Assembly (NCBI RefSeq): GCF_030145185.1
Contig: NZ_JAQYWB010000024.1
Coordinates: forward strand, 1 to 64,000
Direction: 5' to 3'
Source: Desulfoluna sp.
GTDB lineage: Bacteria; Desulfobacterota; Desulfobacteria; Desulfobacterales; Desulfolunaceae
DNA: 64,000 nucleotides
A program made the position numbers and the translations under genes. Below, in pieces: positions 1-8,402 of this stretch. Within the stretch, counting starts at the first letter, position 1, and each line of letters begins with the position of its first letter. Under the pieces are notes generated by a model. The model saw nothing but the letters and a program-made list of their open reading frames with translations. It was not told the DNA's origin and did no database searches.

Positions 1-255
1 ATATAACCCCCTTTAAAGTGTACGTATTATACAATGCATACACCTCAAAAAGCAAGGGAAAAAAGCTTGATTTTTCAATTGAATAACGCAAATGAGAGTG
101 GTTTTTTGGCTTAAGGTGTGCGCTTTATCCCATTTTCAGGATACCACGACGTCATTTTTGCCCTTACCAATAGGAGTGTCACTCGGTGTTATTGGACAAA
201 AAAAGGGGTGCCGACCTCACCGCCGGCACCCCTGATATTTTTTCAACCGCGCTAT
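1..255. other. AT-rich intergenic segment
   Basis: I see no convincing coding sequence here. The right part holds the terminator of the neighbouring lipoprotein gene; the rest is AT-rich and lacks a recognisable promoter. The only open frame in it has no plausible ribosome binding site and runs into the antisense of the lipoprotein gene. Confidence 0.5.
197..236 (-). terminator. Intrinsic terminator of the calcium-loop lipoprotein gene
   Basis: A perfect 10-bp stem (AGGGGTGCCG at 204-213 pairs with CGGCACCCCT at 224-233) is followed on the minus strand by a run of T. It lies 20 bases after the lipoprotein stop codon. Confidence 0.85.
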
Positions 256-1536
256 TTAATCAAACGTAACAACACCACTGAACGTGGCTTCTGTCTCCTG
301 CAGACCATCCCCACTAGCCTTGACGGTAATCATCACATCCCCAGGGGCCTCTGGCTCAGTAATTGAATTGGTAAGCGTCACGGCGTAGGTTATAATTTCA
401 ACCTGGTCAGCTGCGTTTTTTCCATATGCACCCGCATTATCAGGTATAGTAATTTTCTTAGGATAAACGGTCACCTCTTTACCCGCGCTATCTTTTGCAG
501 AAAACGCAATGGAGGCACCCGCAGGAAGATGGTTGAAATTGTGATCGCAAACAATCACATTGACCGATCCCGAGCCACCATTAGCAATCGTCTTATTCGT
601 CTTGTCCCATGCGATATAAGGCTGGTCCCCTGTCAGGATAAAAGTCACATTTCCAAAAATGAGCTTATCCGCATCCCACGTTTTATTAAAACTGTCCCGT
701 TGATTATTTTCATTGGCATCTTTAAAATACTCGCCCCAGTCCAAGGCGCCATTTCCATTGGTGTCGGTATAGGTATCACCAGCATCGAAGATTCCATTGC
801 TATTCTTGTCATCCCAAACTTCTTCAGGATCCCATTTTCCATTCTCATTCTCGTCAAGATAGGGATCATCCTCAGTATCTACAAAAAGCTCACCCGAATC
901 ATAACTGTCGTTATGATTCGCCCCTTCTTTCTCGGTGAACCACTCTTCGCCACGGGTGTACCAAAGAACCGAAACCCGCCCGCGACTGGGGACTCCTAAG
1001 GGGTTATCACCGCTCCACCATAGATAAGCAGGTATCTCCGCCGGAATAGTCGCCTCCCAGGCACCCGCGCCTTTAAGATACCCGCCATCATGGGACCGGA
1101 GTACCGCTGTGGCAATGCCATTCTCAACCGTCACCGATTCAATGGTTGCCGCCCCGTCTTCCGCTCTAAAATGAACATTATCTTTGTGAACCAAGTCAGA
1201 ATAAACACCATACCGGTCCTTAAAATAGACACTAAACTCCATTTTCTCGCCAATACGGTTTAAATAGGGATAACTCCCCTTTTCAACCCCTACACCGGTC
1301 ATCCATTCGCTGGGCATCCCACCAGTCGCGCTGGTCCCACCGCCGTCATCCTTATCGCCGTCATCCTTATCGCCGGTATCCGTGCCCCCATCACCTGAAT
1401 CCACTACACCACCGCTGGAGGACGGAGCATCGTCGCTCCCGCACCCGTTGACAACCAGCACCAGCCCAAGAAAAAGGACCGCAAAAAGGGTCTTCATGAC
1501 AATCGGTCTTACTCCGATCAGGGTTTGTCTTTTCAT
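256..1536 (-). CDS. Secreted lipoprotein with calcium-binding-type loops
   Basis: A 426-residue exported protein of unknown role. The N-terminus has a basic region and a hydrophobic stretch ending in a lipobox (VVNGC, Cys about 32), so it should be lipid-anchored. An Asp/Gly-rich linker follows (about 34-70). Around residues 225-290 there are four consecutive loops of the type DxNxNGxxDxxE at 15-16 residue spacing (DENENGKWDPEE, DKNSNGIFDAGD, DTNGNGALDWGE, and the degenerate DANENNQRD). These resemble dockerin/EF-hand calcium loops. The C-terminal part looks like a beta-sandwich (Ig-like). The ATG at 1536 has AAGGTG upstream. It lies behind the pilQ terminator, so it is probably a separate unit; a role at the cell surface or with pili is only inference. 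Confidence 0.75.
   Translation of the reverse strand: MKRQTLIGVRPIVMKTLFAVLFLGLVLVVNGCGSDDAPSSSGGVVDSGDGGTDTGDKDDGDKDDGGGTSATGGMPSEWMTGVGVEKGSYPYLNRIGEKMEFSVYFKDRYGVYSDLVHKDNVHFRAEDGAATIESVTVENGIATAVLRSHDGGYLKGAGAWEATIPAEIPAYLWWSGDNPLGVPSRGRVSVLWYTRGEEWFTEKEGANHNDSYDSGELFVDTEDDPYLDENENGKWDPEEVWDDKNSNGIFDAGDTYTDTNGNGALDWGEYFKDANENNQRDSFNKTWDADKLIFGNVTFILTGDQPYIAWDKTNKTIANGGSGSVNVIVCDHNFNHLPAGASIAFSAKDSAGKEVTVYPKKITIPDNAGAYGKNAADQVEIITYAVTLTNSITEPEAPGDVMITVKASGDGLQETEATFSGVVTFD
1342..1371 (-). repeat. 15-bp tandem repeat in the lipoprotein linker
   Basis: Two identical 15-bp units (gccgtcatccttatc) followed by a degenerate third encode the repeated DKDDG linker. The unit is a multiple of three, so slippage would change linker length without breaking the frame. 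Confidence 0.75.
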
Positions 1537-1591
1537 ATTCCGTCATCACCTTTGTCGAAATGATTAAAGGGGGTCGACCACATTACCCACA

Positions 1592-1629
1592 AAAAAATCC
1601 CTTGCAGGAACCTCATGCAAGGGATTTTT
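1592..1629. terminator. Bidirectional terminator after pilQ
   Basis: The inverted repeat AAAAATCCCTTGCA / TGCAAGGGATTTTT surrounds a 9-base loop. It has A- and T-tracts on both sides and lies 10 bases past the pilQ stop. It ends the pilMNOPQ transcript and separates it from the lipoprotein gene. Confidence 0.9.
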
Positions 1630-1638
1630 AATGATTGC

Positions 1639-3972
1639 TTAAATCTTCAATTCATCCATCTTCACCACCCGCGGCGTCAGGAAGACCAGCAGTTCCTGCT
1701 TCTCTTCAGTTCGCGTGCGGTTCTTAAAGAGCCAGCCCAACACGGGAATTTGCGAAAGCACAGGGTAGGCAGACTCGGCAAAGGTCTTATTGGACTTGAT
1801 GATGCCACCGATGACGATGGTCTCGCCATCGTTCATGATGAGCTCGGTCTCCACCCCTTTGGTGGTGAGGCCCGGGATCCCGTCGGTGATGCTTCCCACA
1901 TCGTTCTTATCAATCATAACCTGAAGGGCCACACGATTGTCTGCCGTCACATGGGGCGTCACCTCAAGCCTGAGCTCCACTTTTTTGAACTGAACGTCCA
2001 CATCCCCGTCTTCGACCGTCTGATAGGGAATTTCAACCCCCTGCTTGATGGTGGCCTTCTTGTTGTCGAGGGTGAGAATCTTCGGAGAGGAGACGATTTT
2101 ACCGGTGCCCTTGGTTTCAAGGGCTGTGAGCTTGGCGTCCAAAATCAGGGTAGAACCGGTGAGCCGGGAGAAGTTGATCCCGATACTGTTGTTGGTGTCC
2201 ACGCCGTAGTCCATGGCCACACCGTACCCATAGGTGCCCCCGAGACTTTGCTTGTAATTCCCCTCACCCAACTTCGGAAAATCTTTGGTGTTGGCATTCC
2301 ATGTCACTCCAAAAGCGCGGGTAAAGTTGGACGAGGCTTCTACAATTCGAGCCTCGATGATTACCTGGGGGGTGATTCGATCGATCTGGGCCACGATTTC
2401 ACGTGCTTTGGCGACTTTCTCCGCAGTGTCTGTAATAATCAGCTGGTTGGTTCGGGTGTCTACACTGACACTGCCCCGGCCCTGGGTCAAAATTCGCTCA
2501 ATGTGGGGCTTGATATCCGTTTCGGCATTGGAGTAGCTGATCAGGATATACTCCGTACTCGCAGGCGCGAGGGCCTTTTGGATCTCTTTGGAAAATTGCT
2601 GGGAAGCGATGTATTGAAGGCGGGCCTTCTCCTCATCCTTCAAATTCTTCAGGGTAGCGATACGGGTAATGCCGTTTTCTTTCACAGACCCCAGCAGGTT
2701 CATCTTCAGCACCAGGTCCAGAATCTGATCCCATGGAACCGGGTTCTGAAGCGTCATGGTCACCTGCCCTGTCACATCTTTATCAATGGCAAAGTTCTCC
2801 CCACTGATGGCACGGATAATACGGAACACATTCTTAATATCGGTCTCAAAAAAATCTACGGCAATTTTTTCGCCGCTGTAGCTCTTGGATTTCCCGACAG
2901 AGATAACCGGTTCCGTCGATTCCACCGCTGGGAGTAGATCAGGCTCGGCAACCACGGCGACGACACTCTCCGCCTCAGCAGCGGGGACGACCATCACCTC
3001 AGCCTCTGTGATCGCCTTCTTCCAGGTCGGAAGCTTGGCCTGGTCCTCTTTAAGAGGAGGAATGCTGGAAGGATCGATACTCACTTCGATCTGGCTGCCG
3101 CTCTGGGTCACCAGATAGGGCACCGCATCTCTGAGTTCAATAATAAAAAGGGTGTCGCCACCCAAGGTCTCGGTTTGAACCGGCAATATTCGGTTTACAG
3201 CACTGTTGAAGCGTGTGGTAATGATGGGGCGTTTCCGTGAATCAGGCAGGGTTGTTTCAGCAAGCTTGAGATAAAGGGTGGTCTCATCCTTTTTGCTGAC
3301 CGTGTAAGCCACCGGCCCTGTGGTTCCGATTAAAACCGTGGAAGCACCGCTCTGGGTGCTCGTAAAATCAATCTGACTGACCGTGGCGGGTCCCACCGCT
3401 ACAGGAGAGACCTCACGAGGTGCCGCGGTGACCGTCTCTTCAGATTCAACGGTTCTTTCCATCATGGACGCTTCTGCCGGGATATCCCCCAGAACACCAG
3501 CGACCTGCGGATTTGATACGGCTGAAGACAAAAAGATCACCTTCAATCCGTTGCCGCTTCGCACCACTTCATACTCCGACTCTTCTTTAAGAAGAATCTT
3601 AAGTTGTGTCGCATTGCCTTGGCTGGAAACCTTAATCGCGTCGATCACAGCATTTTCTACCGCAGGCTGAACCGCCGTTTCTTCAAAAGCCGCATCGGGA
3701 AAATGAAGAACCACTCCCGGAGGAAGAGACTGAGGTATCGAGGCATAGGTGAGCATGGCACTGCCCTGAATGGAGACAATTACCTCACCGGACTCCACAC
3801 GGGTTGTCACATCCGTAATGACCCGTTCAGCCATGACAGAAGGCGATGGCGAGTCGACCACAGGCTTGACGATGCCCTGGTCGGATGCACACCCTGCCGT
3901 CAACGCCGCAAGAGAAAAAAAGAGCACGACTGCAGCTGCCTGCCTGCGCAACATTAAGGTCTTGTCAAACAT
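1639..3972 (-). CDS. pilQ: Type IV pilus secretin PilQ
   Basis: Outer-membrane secretin through which the type IV pilus emerges. This 777-residue protein has a signal peptide with a lipobox-like TAGC, two AMIN-like beta domains (about 50-140 and 195-300), an STN/N0 domain (about 375-450, VDFFETDIKNVFRIIRAIS), a NolW/N1 domain (about 470-540) and a C-terminal secretin domain ending in LLVFLTPRVV. I chose the ATG at 3972 because GGAGAAG lies directly upstream; a longer frame would need a TTG at 3987 overlapping pilP. It is the last gene of pilMNOPQ, starting one base after the pilP stop. Confidence 0.95.
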   Translation of the reverse strand: MFDKTLMLRRQAAAVVLFFSLAALTAGCASDQGIVKPVVDSPSPSVMAERVITDVTTRVESGEVIVSIQGSAMLTYASIPQSLPPGVVLHFPDAAFEETAVQPAVENAVIDAIKVSSQGNATQLKILLKEESEYEVVRSGNGLKVIFLSSAVSNPQVAGVLGDIPAEASMMERTVESEETVTAAPREVSPVAVGPATVSQIDFTSTQSGASTVLIGTTGPVAYTVSKKDETTLYLKLAETTLPDSRKRPIITTRFNSAVNRILPVQTETLGGDTLFIIELRDAVPYLVTQSGSQIEVSIDPSSIPPLKEDQAKLPTWKKAITEAEVMVVPAAEAESVVAVVAEPDLLPAVESTEPVISVGKSKSYSGEKIAVDFFETDIKNVFRIIRAISGENFAIDKDVTGQVTMTLQNPVPWDQILDLVLKMNLLGSVKENGITRIATLKNLKDEEKARLQYIASQQFSKEIQKALAPASTEYILISYSNAETDIKPHIERILTQGRGSVSVDTRTNQLIITDTAEKVAKAREIVAQIDRITPQVIIEARIVEASSNFTRAFGVTWNANTKDFPKLGEGNYKQSLGGTYGYGVAMDYGVDTNNSIGINFSRLTGSTLILDAKLTALETKGTGKIVSSPKILTLDNKKATIKQGVEIPYQTVEDGDVDVQFKKVELRLEVTPHVTADNRVALQVMIDKNDVGSITDGIPGLTTKGVETELIMNDGETIVIGGIIKSNKTFAESAYPVLSQIPVLGWLFKNRTRTEEKQELLVFLTPRVVKMDELKI

Positions 3973-3973
3973 A

Positions 3974-4651
3974 TTATTCTTCTCCAAGAGGTTTCTGAAG
4001 TTTAAGTTCCCGTGTCCGAACCACTATTTTTCCAAGGAAATTTTCAACTTCCTCTTCAATCACCAACCGATCCCTTGCGATTTCCACAACCTGTCCCGAG
4101 TTGACTCCCATATAGGTCCCTTTACGAACCACATAGCCCTTGCCGCCGGTCTCTTGGACCATCGCCATGCTTCGGCCGGACATGCTGACAATCCCCACAA
4201 GCTTGAGCTGACCAATATCCAGCTTTTCAAGGGGGGTTAATCGGGAAATCCTGCTCTGCCGCACTGTCGGCCGAGAATCACCGGTCACAACGGAGGTACC
4301 GCCTCTACCCTTGGCATACAGAGGTTCAAAGGGGTCTACCCGCCCGGCAGGGTCATAGCTGCTTTTCCCATAAAGCATCTCATCAGAGGCCTTTTCAGAG
4401 AGCACTTCAGGCTGTGCTGCCTCCGGTTCCCCGAGCGGCACCTCACCGACAGCGGGAATCACAATGGGTGTCGGCCCGACCAGGTCGGGCTGAGGCTTCG
4501 CATCTTCGGCCTCTGTCTCTTTCTTGGACACCTTAAAGGTCTTCACAGGATCCTGGGACCGGGTGGCCTCATCGGCCGTGTCACATCCCGAAAAGAATGG
4601 CCCTGCAAGAAAGGCTATCGTCACTATCGATGTAATGATCTTTTTTGACAT
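3974..4651 (-). CDS. pilP: Type IV pilus assembly lipoprotein PilP
   Basis: Inner-membrane lipoprotein of the pilus alignment complex that links PilN/PilO to PilQ. The 225 residues begin with a signal sequence and lipobox (FFSGC). A Pro/Glu-rich linker follows (about 30-90), then a C-terminal beta domain (about 135-225, LDIGQLKLVGIVSMSGRSMA...KGYVVRKGTYMG) typical of PilP. That domain usually binds the N0 region of PilQ. The gene lies 21 bases after pilO and touches pilQ, in line with strict co-expression. Confidence 0.93.
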   Translation of the reverse strand: MSKKIITSIVTIAFLAGPFFSGCDTADEATRSQDPVKTFKVSKKETEAEDAKPQPDLVGPTPIVIPAVGEVPLGEPEAAQPEVLSEKASDEMLYGKSSYDPAGRVDPFEPLYAKGRGGTSVVTGDSRPTVRQSRISRLTPLEKLDIGQLKLVGIVSMSGRSMAMVQETGGKGYVVRKGTYMGVNSGQVVEIARDRLVIEEEVENFLGKIVVRTRELKLQKPLGEE

Positions 4652-4672
4652 GGCTCTCGATCTTTTGTTTTA

Positions 4673-5293
4673 TTATTTCTTGGCTTTTTTACCCGACGGG
4701 GCCGCTTTCTTCTCGATAAATTTGTAGGTTACAGCCGTACACTTGGCTGTAATCTTGCCCTCTTTATATCCACCTATTTTAATATCCCGTATATTCACAA
4801 TACGATTTAAACCGGTCACTTTATCAAAAAACATCACCGTATTATGAAAATTGCCTTTCATTTCAAGTCTGACGGGAATTTCCCCATAAAATTCTTTATT
4901 GACCTCTTTCTGGGGCTGAAACAAAATAAACTCCAAACCTGTGTCCTGCCCGGATTGCGAGATGCTCGTCAGAAGGGAAGGAATCTCTTTCTTTTCGGGA
5001 AGAGCTCGCATCACTTTCCTGAACTCCGCCTCCTTCATCTTCCACTCCCGCTGCAAGGCGGCAAGTCGACCTGCTTTCTTCCTCGCAATATCCAATTGAG
5101 TCCCCAAGGATTGGAGTGTCTGCTTCTGCTGATTGATTTCTTCGTATTTAGGCAGGATGGAAAAGTAGAAGACAGACCCGATCAGAGCAATGCAGGTGAT
5201 CACACAAATCGCGATTCTCTGTATCTTGTCAAGTTCTTCAACCCTTTTGAACAAGGGGTCCATCGATTGAAACACTGAGGACTTGTTCATCAT
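4673..5293 (-). CDS. pilO: Type IV pilus inner-membrane protein PilO
   Basis: Bitopic inner-membrane protein that pairs with PilN in the alignment complex. The 206-residue product has a short cytoplasmic N-terminus, one transmembrane helix (about 26-46, IAICVITCIALIGSVFYF), a coiled coil (about 50-100) and a ferredoxin-like periplasmic domain. The ATG at 5293 lies in an ATGA overlap with the pilN stop, preceded by AAGGT, so translation is probably coupled. The tail is Lys-rich (KKAAPSGKKAKK). Confidence 0.93.
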   Translation of the reverse strand: MMNKSSVFQSMDPLFKRVEELDKIQRIAICVITCIALIGSVFYFSILPKYEEINQQKQTLQSLGTQLDIARKKAGRLAALQREWKMKEAEFRKVMRALPEKKEIPSLLTSISQSGQDTGLEFILFQPQKEVNKEFYGEIPVRLEMKGNFHNTVMFFDKVTGLNRIVNIRDIKIGGYKEGKITAKCTAVTYKFIEKKAAPSGKKAKK

Positions 5294-5877
5294 TTTACCT
5301 TCATACCGGTTGCGTTGGTGGATTTTTGTTTCAACTTGGCCCGGGTACACACGATCTCAAAGTTCTTCATGGGCACGTTCTTCTCCGAGGCTCCCCGCTT
5401 CAAAAACCGCAGACTGGCACTGGAAAAATACTCCGACATTTCAAGCTTCCGTGTAAAATCAGCCACGGTAATCTCATCCAGAGCCGCCCCCTTAAGGGTC
5501 ACATTGTTCCCCACTTCATCGTAATTCCGAATCCACATACGGTCCGGAATCACCAGCTCTGTCATGGCCCCAAGGACCCTGACGGGCGTTTTGCGAACCA
5601 CTTGGAGGGTTTCAATGATATCGATTTTCTTCTGAAGCATCTTATTCTTCTTGTTGATGGCGTCCACCTCTTTGGCCTTCTTCTTGAACTTGTTCAGTTC
5701 GGCCTGGGTGTCACTAACCTTCTGCCTGTACTCATCAACCTTGGCACTCACGCTCAGAGAGAACCCGCCCATTCCCACAACAATTAAAAGGATCAGAAGA
5801 AGAAAGATCGTCACTTGACGTCGGACATTCTCTTTCGTTCGAGCATCTCGAAAAGGGAGTAAGTTGATTCGTATCAT
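5290..5877 (-). CDS. pilN: Type IV pilus inner-membrane protein PilN
   Basis: A 195-residue bitopic protein. It begins with the conserved MIRINLLP motif that docks into cytoplasmic PilM, followed by one transmembrane helix (about 21-42), a coiled coil (about 45-95) and a periplasmic ferredoxin-like domain. The start ATG at 5877 overlaps the pilM stop as ATGA, and its own stop overlaps the pilO start in the same way. Confidence 0.94.
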   Translation of the reverse strand: MIRINLLPFRDARTKENVRRQVTIFLLLILLIVVGMGGFSLSVSAKVDEYRQKVSDTQAELNKFKKKAKEVDAINKKNKMLQKKIDIIETLQVVRKTPVRVLGAMTELVIPDRMWIRNYDEVGNNVTLKGAALDEITVADFTRKLEMSEYFSSASLRFLKRGASEKNVPMKNFEIVCTRAKLKQKSTNATGMKVK

Positions 5878-6941
5878 TTGTCGTTCACTTTCCTTATCGC
5901 AAGCCCCATGCAAATGGCGGCCTGAGGAGCCATCTGCTTGAGATAGTCATCGTCAATGCGACCATCCCCTAAATCCATAGCCTTAAAGGGATCGATGGTC
6001 TCAACCTCTGTGGACGTTCTTAATGCCAGCATCTTCTTAAAATCGGTGATATTACCCCCACCGCCACTGATGAGAATTTTCTGAATTCTCTCTTCAGGAT
6101 AGGTGGAATAAAAAAAGTCGAGCGCGCGGCTGATCTCCGTACACCAGTCTGCAATCACAGCCGTCTCTATATCTTTGAGTTCATCGTTAGAGATACGCTC
6201 TCCGTTGTTGTTGAGCTTGATCTCTTCGGCCTCATCTGCCGAACAATCCAGCAGGGTAGAGATTTTCTGGTTTATCTGGCCGCATCCAAGGGAGACATCT
6301 CTCATGAACAACGACGCCCGCCCCCGGAGAATATTGAGTGATGTTTTGCTGGCCCCCACATCAATAAGCGCCACAAACTCCTCGCCCGTGGTTTCAGGAC
6401 CCATATATCCGAGTTCATAGATATTCTGAAGGGCGAAGGCGTCCACATCCACAATACAGGAGGCAAGACCCGCCATTTCCAAAACATTGACATAATCAGC
6501 AATCATCTCCTTTTTGGCGGCCACGAGAAGCACACTCATCTGATTCGGGTTGTGCTCACTTTCACCCAGAATCTGAAAATCGAGATTCACGTCACTGATA
6601 TCAAAAGGGATATACTGCTCGGCTTCAAAATGGATGGTGGACTGCAGGGCCTCTTCCGTCATGGACTGCACGTTAATTTTTTTTACAACAACGGAATAGC
6701 CCCCAATGGAAATGGCGGCGTTGGGGGTTTTGATATTATGAGCACGGAGGGCTTCACGGATGGTTTCAGCCACTTCTTCAGGGTCTCGTATCACCCCTTC
6801 TTCAATGGCACCATAGGGCATGTCGTAAAGGCCAAAGCGTTTCAGCGCATACCCGTTTTTCGTCTCCGTCACCTCAGCAACCTTGATGGTGCTGGAACCG
6901 ATATCAAGTCCGATGAGCTGATCTTTCTTGCCAAATATCAT
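5874..6941 (-). CDS. pilM: Type IV pilus actin-like ATPase PilM
   Basis: Cytoplasmic actin-fold protein of 355 residues, first gene of the pilus alignment operon. It shows the phosphate-1 loop (LIGLDIGSSTIKVAEV, about 9-24), a second phosphate motif (ALIDVGASKTSLNIL) and the adenosine motif (ILISGGGGNITDF). It binds the PilN N-terminus and senses the assembly state of the pilus machine. The start is supported by AAGGATG seven bases upstream. No pilB, pilT or pilA is in the window, so the motor and pilin genes lie elsewhere. Confidence 0.95.
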   Translation of the reverse strand: MIFGKKDQLIGLDIGSSTIKVAEVTETKNGYALKRFGLYDMPYGAIEEGVIRDPEEVAETIREALRAHNIKTPNAAISIGGYSVVVKKINVQSMTEEALQSTIHFEAEQYIPFDISDVNLDFQILGESEHNPNQMSVLLVAAKKEMIADYVNVLEMAGLASCIVDVDAFALQNIYELGYMGPETTGEEFVALIDVGASKTSLNILRGRASLFMRDVSLGCGQINQKISTLLDCSADEAEEIKLNNNGERISNDELKDIETAVIADWCTEISRALDFFYSTYPEERIQKILISGGGGNITDFKKMLALRTSTEVETIDPFKAMDLGDGRIDDDYLKQMAPQAAICMGLAIRKVNDK

Positions 6942-7677
6942 AAGTACATCCTTACAGGAATGGGATTGATGGACTTAATGCATAATGTATTGAACCCCGC
7001 AGGGCACATCATATTCCATGAGAAGACCACGCCGACTAACAGCACTCTTTTATTCTCAAATTTTCGCAAATAATTCAAGATAAACAAAGCCCCCCTTCGA
7101 AGCGAATCACTGTTGATGGCTTTGTTTAATTTCAGTTACATATATTCAAGTATTGCTACTATGAAGTCAAGAGAAATATATAACCCGCTCGGATGACTAA
7201 CATATCTTGTACCCCCGCGGTAAAGGTTCTCAAGATATTGTATTCATGAACAGTCTTTTTTTCTTTCTCAGGTTGCCAGACCCTCAATAGAGACAAAAAA
7301 AGGGGGCGTTCTTGTCGACTCTTGATGAGCAACACGACGGACATATATACAAGCGGTAAAGGGGAAACATGCACGAAAAACAGCGATTCATCCCGCTGAA
7401 AGCGAGGCTCAATTTTACAGGACACTCCTCTCGGGGGGATAGAGAGATCAAGCCTGAATGGAGAATAAAAAATAATATGTCTTAACAGGTTAGCCGTGGA
7501 TCCATGAGTCTGTCAAGACTTTTTGGGATCAGGCAAAATGAATCATGAAATTCAGGAAAAGGGCCGGAAAGATCCATGATATCTCAAAAAACCAACAGAT
7601 ATCAACCATGCGCACCCACACGAAACATGCGATGACCTTCCCTCGGAAGCGTCATCGCACGAAGCGAAGACCGGCCC
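6942..7677. other. 736-base gene-poor region between pilM and the TPR gene
   Basis: AT-rich, with no convincing gene; an 88-codon open frame on the minus strand (7159-7425) lacks a ribosome binding site and any family feature. It should contain the pilM promoter on the minus strand, but I cannot assign boxes with confidence. It contains a hairpin at 7082-7127 and a large folded element at 7559-7679. Confidence 0.5.
7082..7127. terminator. Hairpin with terminator character
   Basis: AAACAAAGCC (7082-7091) pairs with GGCTTTGTTT (7118-7127), with a 26-base loop that begins with a C-run. It could end a transcript coming from the folded element upstream on the minus strand. Confidence 0.35.
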
Positions 7678-7679
7678 TT
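7559..7679 (-). ncRNA. Candidate structured RNA (three-way junction) after the TPR gene
   Basis: An outer 9-bp helix (AAGGGCCGG at 7559-7567 with CCGGCCCTT at 7671-7679) encloses two further helices. One is TGATATCT/AGATATCA on the minus strand with a 12-base loop (about 7577-7604). The other is TGCGATGA/TCATCGCA with an inner TTCC/GGAA extension (about 7628-7659). The outer arm overlaps the stop codon of the TPR gene. It could be a 3' UTR structure, a processed RNA or an unusual terminator. I match it to no known RNA family. Confidence 0.45.
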
Positions 7680-8361
7680 ACAACCCTGCGACTTTATCTG
7701 CTGCCAGTTTTTTATACACAGAGGCCGAGTCGCTCTCCGCAAGATCACGGTACAACACCTCAGCGCCCGGAGTATCACCCTGGGACTCTTTGATGCGGGC
7801 AAGAAGAAAGGTCGCCTCTTCACGCTTCACAGACAACGCGCTCTTTCGAATTTTTTCATACAAAGGGACGGCCTCGGCCAATTTCCCCTGCTGCTCCAGA
7901 GCTTGGCCCTGACCGCACCAGGCAATATTAAGCAGGGAGCTGCCCGAACGGAAGGAACCGGCGGCCGTTCCATACCAGCCAGAGGCCAATTCAAAATCAC
8001 CGTTTTCATAGGCAAGACCACCATACCAGAGAAGCGCGGCGGCGTAAGAGGAAGCCCCTCTCTTCAAGGTTCTAAGGACATCCGGAGCCTCGCCCAACCA
8101 TCGAGCTCTCGCCATCTCACGCCCCTCGCTGGCTTCAAGGGCCTGGAAATCTGATTTCAAAGCCTGAAACGCCAGAGAAGCTTCTCCAGAAGCTCTCTGG
8201 TTAGACAGACCCACTCCGGAAACAATCGCCAGCAGAAGAACGACCCCGGCAACGCCTAAGCTCACCTGGGTCCGGTTTGCTTTGGCAAAAGCCACCGTTT
8301 TCTCGAAAAATACAACAAAGCGATCTTTCTCTGTCACCGCCTGCGGACTCTCTTTCTGCAT
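7678..8361 (-). CDS. Membrane-anchored TPR protein (YfgM-like)
   Basis: A 227-residue protein with one N-terminal transmembrane helix (about 30-52, VSLGVAGVVLLLAIVSGVGL) and a periplasmic TPR-like helical domain (about 70-225) built of Ala-rich pairs. The arrangement resembles YfgM-type Sec-associated anchors and other ancillary TPR proteins; the substrate is unknown. The ATG at 8361 follows an AGGA-type site. It ends 41 bases after the pfkB-type gene, so the two may be co-transcribed. A strongly folded element covers its stop codon. Confidence 0.65.
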   Translation of the reverse strand: MQKESPQAVTEKDRFVVFFEKTVAFAKANRTQVSLGVAGVVLLLAIVSGVGLSNQRASGEASLAFQALKSDFQALEASEGREMARARWLGEAPDVLRTLKRGASSYAAALLWYGGLAYENGDFELASGWYGTAAGSFRSGSSLLNIAWCGQGQALEQQGKLAEAVPLYEKIRKSALSVKREEATFLLARIKESQGDTPGAEVLYRDLAESDSASVYKKLAADKVAGL

Positions 8362-8402
8362 CTCACACCATCCTTTCCGTATCCTATTGAAACCCCATCC
8401 CC

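Noticed and set aside
1615-2937. A 440-codon plus-strand frame
   Set aside because: It is antisense to pilQ, which has unmistakable secretin domains.
7159-7425. An 88-codon minus-strand frame upstream of pilM
   Set aside because: No ribosome site, no family feature and atypical codon use.
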